Shown here one piece after another: positions 1-6,279 of a stretch of DNA of 20,713 nucleotides. A model generated the notes under the pieces. That model worked only from the letters and a program-made list of their open reading frames with translations. It made no database searches and was not told where the DNA came from. The position numbers and the translations under genes were made by a program. The stretch is from CAMAVH01 sp036500145 (lineage in GTDB: Bacteria; Pseudomonadota; Alphaproteobacteria; SMXQ01): contig DASYCO010000034.1 in assembly GCA_036500145.1 (NCBI GenBank), positions 1 to 20,713 on the forward strand. Reading direction: 5' to 3'. Each line of letters opens with the position of its first letter. Position 1 is the stretch's first letter.

Positions 1-2
1 GC

Positions 3-533
3 TGCAAGGTGATGAGCATCACGGCTCTCGCCAAGCCGCATGGCGTCTGGTGCAGCCATTGCCGGATCGGCGGCGGCTGCCAGATCCACCAGACCAAGCC
101 GGCGGAATGCACCGACTTCTACTGCGGCTACCTGCAGGACGTCCGCTTCGGCGAGGAATGGCGGCCGAGCAAGTGCAAGTTCGTCATGGTCGCCGAGATG
201 GACGGCGACCGCGTCGCCATCCACGTCGACCCGCAGCGGCCGGACGCCTGGCGCCAGGCGCCGTTCTACGCGCAGTTCAAGGAATGGGCGCAGTCGGGCG
301 TCGTCACCGGCATCCAGGTCACCGCCCATGTCGGCCGGCGCAGCTGGGTGATCCTGCCGGACCGCGACGTCGACCTCGGCGAGGTCGCCGACGACGAGCT
401 GATCGTCACCCAGAAGAGCATGACGCCCCTCGGCGTCCGGCTCGACGCCGTCAAGATGCGCCGGGACGATCCCCGGGCCCCGGCGCGCAAGGCCGCGCCG
501 CCGTCCGCCGCCGAGCCGCCCCCGTCAAGCTGA
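3..533 (+). CDS. YkgJ-type cysteine-cluster protein, 5' end cut by the window
   Basis: The reading frame is open to the window edge. Its first visible residues, C-K-V-M-S-I-T-A-L, look like the end of the usual N-terminal C-x2-C-C-K motif of YkgJ-type proteins, so the gene very probably starts upstream; the GTG at 9 and ATG at 12 are inside it. Further cysteines follow in WCSHC, then GGCQIHQTKPAEC and FYC, the pattern expected of a small metal or Fe-S binding cluster. Near residue 110 there is a GRRSWVILPD stretch. The last 20 residues are Ala/Pro rich and look disordered. The substrate and partners of this family are not known to me. The stop is 44 bp before the next gene on the same strand, so co-transcription is possible. 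Confidence 0.8.
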   Translation, partial: CKVMSITALAKPHGVWCSHCRIGGGCQIHQTKPAECTDFYCGYLQDVRFGEEWRPSKCKFVMVAEMDGDRVAIHVDPQRPDAWRQAPFYAQFKEWAQSGVVTGIQVTAHVGRRSWVILPDRDVDLGEVADDELIVTQKSMTPLGVRLDAVKMRRDDPRAPARKAAPPSAAEPPPSS

Positions 534-577
534 CGCCCGGCTTGCGCTCCCGACCGCTTTTGCGCATTGTCCGGCCC

Positions 578-1366
578 ATGAATTCCACGTTGCCGCCCCT
601 GCCCCAGCCCAATGTCCCGAAGGCCGCGCTCGTCACCGGCGCCGCCCATCGCATCGGCCGCGCCGTGGCGCTTGGCCTCGCGGCGGACGGCTACGCCGTG
701 GCGCTGCACTGCCACCGCTCGGCGGCGGACGCCGAGGCCCTGGCCGGCGAGATCGCCCAGGCCGGCGGCAAGGCCGTGACGCTGCAGGCCGACCTGGCCG
801 TCGAGGCCGAGGTCGGCGGGCTGATCGCCCAGGCGACCGCCGCGCTCGGCCCGCTCGGCATCCTGGTCAACAACGCCTCGCTGTTCGAGCGCGACGAGGC
901 CCTGACGACGACCCGCGAAAGCTGGGACGCCCACATGGAGCCCAACCTGCGGGCGCCCTTCGTGCTGTCGCAGGACTTCGCCCGCCAGCTGCCGGCCGCC
1001 GCCAGCGGCGTGATCGTCAACCTGCTCGACGAGCGCGTGTTGAACCTGACGCCCCACTTCACCAGCTATACGCTGAGCAAGGCGGGCCTGTGGACGTTGA
1101 CGCAGACCCTGGCGCTCGCCTTGGCGCCGCGCATCCGCGTCGTCGGCATCGGCCCTGGCCCGGTGCTGCCGAGCCCGCACCAGAGCGACGCGCAGTTCAT
1201 CCAGCAGTACAGCTCGATGCCGCTGCAGCGCCCCTCGTCGCCGGACGAGATCCTCGGGGCGGTGCGCTTCATCCTCGCCACGCCGTCGATGACCGGCCAG
1301 GTGCTGCTGCTCGACAGCGGCCAGCATCTCGGCTGGAGCCAGCCGCGCGGCGAGCCGCCGTTCTAA
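578..1366 (+). CDS. Short-chain dehydrogenase, pteridine-reductase (FolM/PTR1) type
   Basis: A 262-residue NAD(P)-dependent Rossmann-fold enzyme. The cofactor motif is TGAAHRIGRA at 20-29, where the final part of TGxxxGxG is replaced by HRIG as in pteridine reductases; NNAS at 98-101 is the structural NNAG-type motif. The catalytic residues are Asp151 (in NLLDER), Tyr164 and Lys168. Asp in place of the usual SDR Ser, 13 residues before Tyr, is the arrangement of protozoan PTR1, and FolM (dihydromonapterin/dihydrofolate reductase) is related. With folB 69 bp downstream, a pterin or dihydrofolate substrate is likely by inference; it may be annotated only as an SDR oxidoreductase. The ATG at 578 was chosen because the Rossmann fold starts at residue 15; the frame is open further upstream but that sequence is low-complexity. 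No Shine-Dalgarno is visible. TTGCGC (542-547), 17 bp, CATTGT (565-570) is a weak promoter candidate that would leave almost no leader. Confidence 0.9.
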   Translation: MNSTLPPLPQPNVPKAALVTGAAHRIGRAVALGLAADGYAVALHCHRSAADAEALAGEIAQAGGKAVTLQADLAVEAEVGGLIAQATAALGPLGILVNNASLFERDEALTTTRESWDAHMEPNLRAPFVLSQDFARQLPAAASGVIVNLLDERVLNLTPHFTSYTLSKAGLWTLTQTLALALAPRIRVVGIGPGPVLPSPHQSDAQFIQQYSSMPLQRPSSPDEILGAVRFILATPSMTGQVLLLDSGQHLGWSQPRGEPPF

Positions 1367-1435
1367 GTCGCGGCGTCCGCCGCATGTATTTTCGACGGCC
1401 TGCCCTGTTACAAGAGCCGTCCAGGAGTTCAGTCC

Positions 1436-1915
1436 ATGGCCAACGATCCCAAGCTGCAGGCGATACCCGGCGGGCTTTCCCAGCCCCAGGGGCCGAGCCA
1501 GTCCCAGACCCCCAGCGCCAAGGCGCTGGACGCGACGCCCGGCATCTCGCTGTCCGGCCTGCGCCGCGTGTTCCTGCGCGACATGGTGCTGGGCTGCAGC
1601 ATCGGCATCTACCGGCATGAGAAGGACGCGCCGCAGCGCGTGCGCATCAACCTCGACCTCGCCGTGCGCGAAGGCGAGAGTCCTCTACAAGACGACCTCG
1701 CCAACGTCGTCGACTATGCGGAAATCGCCGACGGCATCCGCGCCATCGTCGGCGACGGCCATGTGAACCTGGTCGAGACGCTGGCGGAACGCATCGCCGC
1801 CTTCTGCCTGCGCGATCCGCGCGTCGCCTCGGCGCAGGTGCGCGTCGAAAAGCTCGACGTCTTCACCGACGCAGCCGGCGCCGGCGTCGAGATCACCCGG
1901 CACCGGGCCCCCTGA
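1436..1915 (+). CDS. folB: Dihydroneopterin aldolase
   Basis: A 159-residue cytoplasmic enzyme of folate synthesis that cleaves 7,8-dihydroneopterin to 6-hydroxymethyl-7,8-dihydropterin and glycolaldehyde. The family core begins near residue 44 (VFLRDMVLGCSIGIYRHE) and contains the expected residues: Glu62, Tyr94 in VVDYAEIADGI, the NLVETLAERIA helix at 111-121, and Lys139 in VRVEKLDVF. The first 40 residues are a Gln/Pro/Ser-rich tail absent from E. coli FolB (about 120 residues) and probably disordered. The ATG at 1436 has AGGAG (1423-1427) 8 bp upstream. It follows the pteridine-reductase-like SDR by 69 bp, making a two-gene pterin unit. folK and folP are not in the window. Confidence 0.93.
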   Translation: MANDPKLQAIPGGLSQPQGPSQSQTPSAKALDATPGISLSGLRRVFLRDMVLGCSIGIYRHEKDAPQRVRINLDLAVREGESPLQDDLANVVDYAEIADGIRAIVGDGHVNLVETLAERIAAFCLRDPRVASAQVRVEKLDVFTDAAGAGVEITRHRAP

Positions 1916-1943
1916 GACATCGCTCCTATGGGACGGTAACAAG

Positions 1944-1972
1944 CGGGAAACGGCGGAAATCCGCCATTCCCG
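1944..1972 (+). terminator. Nested hairpin 28 bp after folB
   Basis: Two stacked perfect stems: outer CGGGAA (1944-1949) with TTCCCG (1967-1972), inner GGCGGA (1952-1957) with TCCGCC (1960-1965) around a 2-nt loop. The position just after the folB stop suits transcript termination or 3'-end protection, but no T-run follows, so it is not a canonical intrinsic terminator. Confidence 0.45.
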
Positions 1973-1998
1973 ACCGGGCCGGCGAGGCCAAGTTTTGC

Positions 1999-2030
1999 AC
2001 AGGGGTTCCAAAAGCCCGTCAAGCCCCTGT
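1999..2030. repeat. Inverted repeat, 7-bp arms
   Basis: ACAGGGG (1999-2005) and CCCCTGT (2024-2030) are perfect inverted arms around an 18-bp spacer. The right arm runs into the LexA-like box at 2029-2043. Function unknown. Confidence 0.4.
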
Positions 2031-2043
2031 TCCGCTGCTGTTC
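2029..2043. promoter_or_regulatory. LexA (SOS) box candidate, GTTC-N7-GTTC
   Basis: The bases GTTC (2029-2032), seven bases, GTTC (2040-2043) match exactly the direct-repeat LexA consensus established for Alphaproteobacteria. It lies in the 690-bp gene-free stretch, 114 bp after folB and about 565 bp before the methyltransferase that precedes uvrC. Which transcript it would control is unclear. An 8-base match can arise by chance in a window this size, so this is a candidate. Confidence 0.45.
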
Positions 2044-2130
2044 AAAAAAACTTTTACCCGATGAATCCGCATTGACTTTGAATTTTTACATAAAATTCAA
2101 TTGGTTGGATAATTTGCACTTTTTTTGGGC
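2041..2130. other. AT-rich island with 9-bp perfect inverted repeat
   Basis: Only 27 of these 90 bases are G or C, in a window whose genes are strongly GC rich. It contains the perfect inverted repeat TTGAATTTT (2078-2086) / AAAATTCAA (2092-2100) with a 5-nt loop, an IHF-like site at 2095-2107 (one mismatch to WATCAANNNNTTR), TTGACT at 2072-2077 and TTGGATAA at 2105-2112. It could be a DNA-unwinding or bent element, or a strong promoter; no gene starts directly downstream. Confidence 0.6.
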
Positions 2131-2141
2131 AAGGACGTGAC

Positions 2142-2153
2142 GACTCAAGAGTC
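2142..2153. repeat. Palindrome with two GANTC sites
   Basis: GACTC (2142-2146) and GAGTC (2149-2153) are inverted around AA. Both are GANTC, the CcrM methylation site of Alphaproteobacteria; a third, GAATC, lies at 2063-2067. Methylation is inferred from the motif only. Confidence 0.35.
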
Positions 2154-2193
2154 CGTAGCCGGAACCTGATCGCCAAGCCTCTCCTCCACATAT

Positions 2194-2216
2194 TTATCCA
2201 CAGATATCGTGGATAG
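2194..2216. promoter_or_regulatory. Inverted pair of DnaA-box-like sites
   Basis: TTATCCACA at 2194-2202 is identical to the canonical DnaA box. Facing it, CTATCCACG on the minus strand (2216-2208) matches 7 of 9 positions. Together they form a perfect dyad TATCCAC-N7-GTGGATA (2195-2201 and 2209-2215) with GATATC in the middle. This could be bound by DnaA or be the operator of an unrelated dimeric regulator. Confidence 0.5.
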
Positions 2217-2281
2217 TTTTCAGTGCTGTGACACAAACTCGTGAAAGGTCAGAGGCGTCGCCGCGCCGTTAAGAATTTCCG

Positions 2282-2310
2282 CGTCAACTCATGCGTCACA
2301 TGAATTGACG
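2282..2310. repeat. Imperfect 12-bp inverted repeat
   Basis: CGTCAACTCATG (2282-2293) and CATGAATTGACG (2299-2310) are complementary at 11 of 12 positions around the 5-nt spacer CGTCA. No T-run follows, so an operator or structured RNA is more likely than a terminator. Confidence 0.45.
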
Positions 2311-2607
2311 ATGCTCAACGCCAAGCGCGCCGCCGATTTCGCTTTAGACGCCCCAGGCTCATCCCAATTGCGCTGCGCTTCTGCCTTATGCCGAAATAGA
2401 TAACGGCACGATGACCGAGACGCCGCATCCGCAAAGTGCGTATGCGCTGCGGACGCGATCGCTCGCCGTTCGGACGACTAACGGCGTGAACATCGCGCTT
2501 GAGGTCGCTCGCCGGTCGACGCATCTTCGCCGCCGGATCGGAAGCGGACGTGCGCGACTGCCGCGCGATGCAGAATCGGACATGTCCACCCCCTTCAACC
2601 CTGCACA
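2311..2607. other. Gene-free stretch before the methyltransferase
   Basis: I see no convincing gene here. A plus-strand ORF at 2411-2620 (69 codons) ends in a TGATG overlap with the second possible start of the methyltransferase at 2620. By my count 47 of its 69 third positions are G or C, well below the neighbouring genes; it has no family features and no good Shine-Dalgarno. The stretch is moderate in GC and may be a long leader, a decayed gene or an RNA. Confidence 0.4.
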
Positions 2608-3456
2608 ATGGATGACTTGATGGATCAACGTTTCGCATTCGGACGGAACTGGCAGAGCTATGCGGCCAACCTGCCGCCCGCTGCCGCCGTGCAGGTGCAG
2701 CGATCCCTGAATGCCATGATCGGCGAAGGCAAGGTCGCCGGACGCTCCTTCCTCGACATCGGCTCGGGCAGCGGGCTCTTCTCGCTCGCCGCGACGGCGC
2801 TCGGCGCGCGCCGCGTCCATTCCTTCGACTACGACGCCGACAGCGTCGCCTGCACGGCGTCGATCAAGGCGGCCTTCGCGCCGGACGCCGCCTGGACGGT
2901 CGAGCGCGGCGACGTCCTCGACCCTGCCTATGTCGCCAGCCTCGGCAGCTGGGACATCGTCTATTCCTGGGGCGTCCTGCACCACACTGGCGACATGCAG
3001 CGCGCCATCGCCCATGCGGCGGGCTTGGTCGCGCCGGGCGGCAACCTATATATCGCCTTGTACAACGACCAGGGCTGGCTGAGCCGCTTCTGGCTGCGCG
3101 TGAAGCGGTTCTACGTGGCAGCCCCCTCCTGGCTTCAGAAGGTCATGAATGCCGGCTTTTTCCTCGCCTTCGCCGCAGTGCTTGCCGTCGCCGACCTGGT
3201 CCGGCTGCGCAATCCCCTCATTCGCTACAACGGCAAAGACACCCGCGGCATGACGCTCTACACCGACGTTGTCGACTGGATCGGCGGCTACCCGTTCGAG
3301 GTCGCCACGCCCGCCGCCGTGACCGAGTTCATGGCCGCGCAGGGCTTCGCGCCGCTCAAGATCGTGGACGTCGGCTTCCGCCAGGGCTGCAATGAGTTCC
3401 TGTTCCAGCGCGCCGAAGACGCCGCCACCTCCGCCGTCGCTGGACACGCCAGGTAG
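2608..3456 (+). CDS. Class I SAM-dependent methyltransferase
   Basis: A 282-residue protein with a Rossmann-type methyltransferase core. The SAM-binding motif I is FLDIGSGSGLFSLAA near residues 48-62, the motif II acidic residues are in HSFDYDADSVACT, and the post-motif WDIVYSWGVLHHTGDM with LVAPGGNLYIALYNDQ is typical of small-molecule or sugar methyltransferases. A hydrophobic stretch near 178-197 could be a membrane-associated helix. The substrate is unknown. ATG at 2608 gives the longest form; ATG at 2620, giving MDQRFAFGRNWQ, is equally plausible, and neither has a clear Shine-Dalgarno. The stop is 5 bp before uvrC, so the two are almost certainly co-transcribed and probably translationally coupled, although no functional link to repair is evident. 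Confidence 0.88.
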   Translation: MDDLMDQRFAFGRNWQSYAANLPPAAAVQVQRSLNAMIGEGKVAGRSFLDIGSGSGLFSLAATALGARRVHSFDYDADSVACTASIKAAFAPDAAWTVERGDVLDPAYVASLGSWDIVYSWGVLHHTGDMQRAIAHAAGLVAPGGNLYIALYNDQGWLSRFWLRVKRFYVAAPSWLQKVMNAGFFLAFAAVLAVADLVRLRNPLIRYNGKDTRGMTLYTDVVDWIGGYPFEVATPAAVTEFMAAQGFAPLKIVDVGFRQGCNEFLFQRAEDAATSAVAGHAR

Positions 3457-3461
3457 GGCGC

Positions 3462-5504
3462 ATGGCAGGGCGGACTCGCAAAGGACCGGGAGACACCCCA
3501 CCGCAGGACGGAGCAGCCGTCGAGCCGGCCGCCGTCTCTGCGGGCGATTCGCCGCCGCCCAGCGCTGGCGCGCACGGGGTCGCCGAAGCGCCGATGCCGT
3601 TCCTCGCCGAGGACGCTCCCGCCACGCCGGGCGAGGCGCGCGAGATCGGCGCCGCCGTCATCAAGAACGTCATCAAGACCATCGGCACCTCGCCCGGCGT
3701 CTACCGGATGCTCAACGCGGCCGGCGACGTGCTCTACGTCGGCAAGGCGAAGAACCTCAAGAACCGCGTCACCAGCTACACCCATCCCGACCGGCTGAGC
3801 ACGCGCATCGCGCGCGTCGTCGCCGCCACAGCCAGCATGGAAGTGGTGACGACGCACACCGAGGCGGAAGCGCTGCTGCTCGAAAACAACCTGATCAAGC
3901 AGCTCAAGCCGCGCTACAACGTGCTGCTGCGCGACGACAAGTCGTTCCCCTACATCCTCATCACCGGCGACACCGACTGGCCGCGCATCACCAAGTACCG
4001 CGGCGCGCAGACCCAGCCCGGCGAGTATTTCGGCCCCTTCGCCTCCGCCGGCACGGTCAACCAGACGCTCGCCATCCTGGAGCGCGCCTTTCCCTTGCGC
4101 TCCTGCTCCGACAGCGTGTTCGCCACGCGCACGCGGCCCTGCCTGCAGTTCCAGATCAAGCGCTGCACCGCGCCCTGCGTCGAGCGCATCGGCAAGCCCG
4201 ACTACGACCTGATCGTCGACCAGGCCCGCCTGTTCCTGACCGGCCGCAGCCAGGACATCCAGCAGGCCCTGTCGGCGCAGATGACGGCGGCGAGCGAGGC
4301 GATGGACTACGAGGGCGCCGCCGTGCTGCGCGACCGCATCCGCGCCCTGACGCAGATCCAGTCGCGCCAGGACATCCACGTGCAGGGCCTCGGCGAGGCC
4401 GACGTGCTGGCGGTCCACATCGAGGGCGGCCAGTGCTGCATCCAGGTGTTCTTCTTCCGCGCCGGGCAGAACCTGGGCAACCGCAGCTACTTCCCGAGCC
4501 AGACGGCGAACATGACGCCCGAGGACATTCTCGAAGGCTTCATGGGCCAGTTCTACAACAACCATCCGCCGCCGAAGCTGATCCTGACCAGCCACGACCT
4601 GCCCAACGCGCCGCTGATGGCCGAGGCGCTGTCGCTGCGCGCGACGCGCAAGGTGGCGATCGGCGCGCCGCAGCGCGGCAGCAAGCGCAAGCTGATCGAG
4701 CATGCCCTGGCCAACGCCGGCCAGGCGCTGGCGCGGCGCATGGCGGAGAGCGCGACCCAGCGCAAGCTGCTCGAAGGCGTCGCCGACGTCTTCGGCCTCG
4801 ACGGCGCGCCGGACCGCATCGAGGTCTACGACAACAGCCACATCTCGGGCACCAACGCGATCGGCGCGATGATCGTCGCCGGCCCGGAAGGGCTGATGAA
4901 GAACGCCTGGCGCAAGTTCAACATCCGCACCGTGGCGCCCACCGGCCACAGCGAGAACAGCCAGGGCGGCGACGACTACGCCATGATGCGCGAGGTGCTG
5001 ACGCGCCGCTTCGCCCGCGCCCTGAAGGAAGACCCCGAGCGCACCAAGGGCCAGTGGCCCGACCTGGTGCTGATCGACGGCGGCGCCGGCCAGCTCAAGA
5101 TCGCCTGCGAGGTCTTCGCCGACCTCGGCGTCACCGATGTCGCCATCGCCGGCGTCGCCAAGGGCGCCGACCGCAACGCCGGGCGCGAACGCTTCTTCAT
5201 GCCGGGGCGGGAGCCCTTCAGCCTGGAGATGCAGGATCCCGTGCTCTACTTCCTGCAGCGGCTGCGCGACGAGGCGCACCGCTTCGCCATCGGCGGCCAC
5301 CGGGCGAAGCGTTCCGCCGCCATCGTGAAGTCGCAGCTCGACGAGATCGCCGGCATCGGCGCCACGCGCAAGCGCGCCCTGCTGCACCATTTCGGCTCGG
5401 CCCGCGCCGTCGCCGAGGCGGGCCTCGGCGACCTCGAAGCCGTGCGCGGCATCTCCAAGGCCGTGGCGAAGAAGATCTACGACCACTTCCACAGCGGCCA
5501 ATAG
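3462..5504 (+). CDS. uvrC: Excinuclease ABC subunit C
   Basis: A 680-residue nuclease of nucleotide excision repair that makes the 3' and 5' incisions around UvrB-bound lesions. In order: a GIY-YIG domain (GVY at 79-81, LYVGKAKNLKNRV at 91-103); a four-cysteine segment (SCSDSVF to KRCTAPC) matching the Fe-S cysteines of UvrC; the UVR domain near 269-293 (MDYEGAAVLRDRI); the RNase H-like C-terminal nuclease (YDNSHISG near 456, LIDGGAGQL near 540); and helix-hairpin-helix repeats in the last 50 residues. The first 65 residues are a Pro/Ala-rich extension not found in the 610-residue E. coli enzyme. AGGTAGGG (3451-3458) just before ATG 3462 contains the methyltransferase stop and can serve as Shine-Dalgarno. 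A LexA-like box lies 1.4 kb upstream. Confidence 0.97.
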   Translation: MAGRTRKGPGDTPPQDGAAVEPAAVSAGDSPPPSAGAHGVAEAPMPFLAEDAPATPGEAREIGAAVIKNVIKTIGTSPGVYRMLNAAGDVLYVGKAKNLKNRVTSYTHPDRLSTRIARVVAATASMEVVTTHTEAEALLLENNLIKQLKPRYNVLLRDDKSFPYILITGDTDWPRITKYRGAQTQPGEYFGPFASAGTVNQTLAILERAFPLRSCSDSVFATRTRPCLQFQIKRCTAPCVERIGKPDYDLIVDQARLFLTGRSQDIQQALSAQMTAASEAMDYEGAAVLRDRIRALTQIQSRQDIHVQGLGEADVLAVHIEGGQCCIQVFFFRAGQNLGNRSYFPSQTANMTPEDILEGFMGQFYNNHPPPKLILTSHDLPNAPLMAEALSLRATRKVAIGAPQRGSKRKLIEHALANAGQALARRMAESATQRKLLEGVADVFGLDGAPDRIEVYDNSHISGTNAIGAMIVAGPEGLMKNAWRKFNIRTVAPTGHSENSQGGDDYAMMREVLTRRFARALKEDPERTKGQWPDLVLIDGGAGQLKIACEVFADLGVTDVAIAGVAKGADRNAGRERFFMPGREPFSLEMQDPVLYFLQRLRDEAHRFAIGGHRAKRSAAIVKSQLDEIAGIGATRKRALLHHFGSARAVAEAGLGDLEAVRGISKAVAKKIYDHFHSGQ

Positions 5505-5524
5505 GGCGAACCGCGGCGGATCGA

Positions 5525-5548
5525 TGGCAGGCGCAAGTCCGCCTGCCA
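5525..5548 (+). terminator. Strong hairpin after uvrC
   Basis: TGGCAGGCG (5525-5533) and CGCCTGCCA (5540-5548) form a perfect 9-bp stem with a 6-nt loop, 20 bp after the uvrC stop. No T-run follows, so it may attenuate or protect the 3' end rather than terminate fully. Confidence 0.45.
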
Positions 5549-5596
5549 CGTAAAATGACCGTTATCTGTGCGAAAGACGCAGTGACGAGCGGGTGA

Positions 5597-5646
5597 CTGC
5601 CTGGGCGACTGGCCGGATTGCCAGTGGCCGTTCCACGCCCAGGTGG
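5597..5646 (+). promoter_or_regulatory. Nested hairpin upstream of pgsA
   Basis: Outer stem CTGCCTGGGCG (5597-5607) pairs with CGCCCAGGTGG (5636-5646), 11 pairs including two G-T wobbles. Directly stacked on its left side is an inner stem ACTGGC (5608-5613) / GCCAGT (5620-5625), leaving a 10-nt bulge on the right. The structure ends 42 bp before the pgsA ATG. A -10-like TAAAAT at 5648-5653 overlaps its foot side, so it could instead lie just upstream of a pgsA promoter. Confidence 0.4.
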
Positions 5647-5687
5647 CTAAAATGGCCGCCTGTTCCCTTCCGCGAGCGTCGCCGCCC

Positions 5688-6266
5688 ATGCCCCTGAGCC
5701 TGCCGAACCTGCTGACCTTCTCGCGGATCGCGGTGATCCCGCTGCTGGTCGCCGCCTTCTACCTGGAAGACCCGCTCGGCAACATCGTGGCGGCCGCGCT
5801 CTTCACGCTGGCCTCGATCACCGACTATCTCGACGGCTACCTGGCGCGTGCCTGGAGCCAGCAGTCGAACCTCGGACGCTTCCTCGACCCGGTGGCCGAC
5901 AAGCTGATGGTGTCGGCGGCCATCCTGATGATGGTCGCCTTCGACAGCATCGCCGGCTGGTCGATCCTCGCCGCCCTCGTCATCCTCTGCCGCGAGATCC
6001 TCGTCTCCGGCCTGCGCGAGTTCCTCGCCGAGATCCGCGTCGGCCTGCCGGTCAGCCGGCTCGCCAAGTGGAAGACGGCGATCCAGATGATCGCGCTGAT
6101 CCTGCTGCTGGTCGGCGATTCGGCGCCGGCCTGGATGCATGCCGTCGCCCTCGGCGACGTCGCGCTGTGGATCGCCGCCGCGCTGACCCTCATCACCGGC
6201 TACGACTACCTGCGCGCCGGCCTGCGCCACATGCGCGAAGACCCTGCCGCCGGCCCCGCCGAGTGA
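5688..6266 (+). CDS. pgsA: CDP-diacylglycerol-glycerol-3-phosphate 3-phosphatidyltransferase
   Basis: A 192-residue integral membrane enzyme that makes phosphatidylglycerophosphate, the first committed step to phosphatidylglycerol and cardiolipin. The CDP-alcohol phosphatidyltransferase signature D-x2-D-G-x2-A-R-x8-G-x3-D-x3-D is complete (Asp46, Asp49, Gly50, Ala53, Arg54, Gly63, Asp67, Asp71). Several hydrophobic segments surround it. ATG 5688 (MPLSLPNLLTFSRI) was chosen because family members begin this way; GTG 5643 and ATG 5652 are in frame upstream but would add an unconserved tail and overlap the leader hairpin. moaD follows after 13 bp. The order uvrC-pgsA-moaD-moaE is typical of this bacterial group. 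Confidence 0.95.
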   Translation: MPLSLPNLLTFSRIAVIPLLVAAFYLEDPLGNIVAAALFTLASITDYLDGYLARAWSQQSNLGRFLDPVADKLMVSAAILMMVAFDSIAGWSILAALVILCREILVSGLREFLAEIRVGLPVSRLAKWKTAIQMIALILLLVGDSAPAWMHAVALGDVALWIAAALTLITGYDYLRAGLRHMREDPAAGPAE

Positions 6267-6279
6267 CTCGGCCGCGCCG

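Noticed and set aside
266..1618. A 450-codon minus-strand frame over the SDR and folB genes
   Set aside because: Shadow of two recognised genes; composition is low-complexity Ala/Gly/Arg/Gln.
1916..2607. Calling this the chromosomal replication origin
   Set aside because: The motifs are suggestive, but there is only one exact DnaA box, the second is partial, and no typical origin-flanking genes are present. Kept only as a finding.
2386..3015. Minus-strand frame over the gene-free stretch and the methyltransferase start
   Set aside because: Most of it mirrors the methyltransferase gene; no recognisable domain and no suitable start context.
5525..5548. Calling the uvrC hairpin a full intrinsic terminator
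   Set aside because: The stem is perfect but no T-tract follows on the plus strand, so termination is uncertain.
3288..5549. A 753-codon open frame on the minus strand and a 734-codon frame in another plus-strand phase across uvrC
   Set aside because: Both are products of the GC-rich codon structure of uvrC; their translations are Arg/Ala/Gly/His rich with no family features, while the uvrC frame is complete with all motifs.
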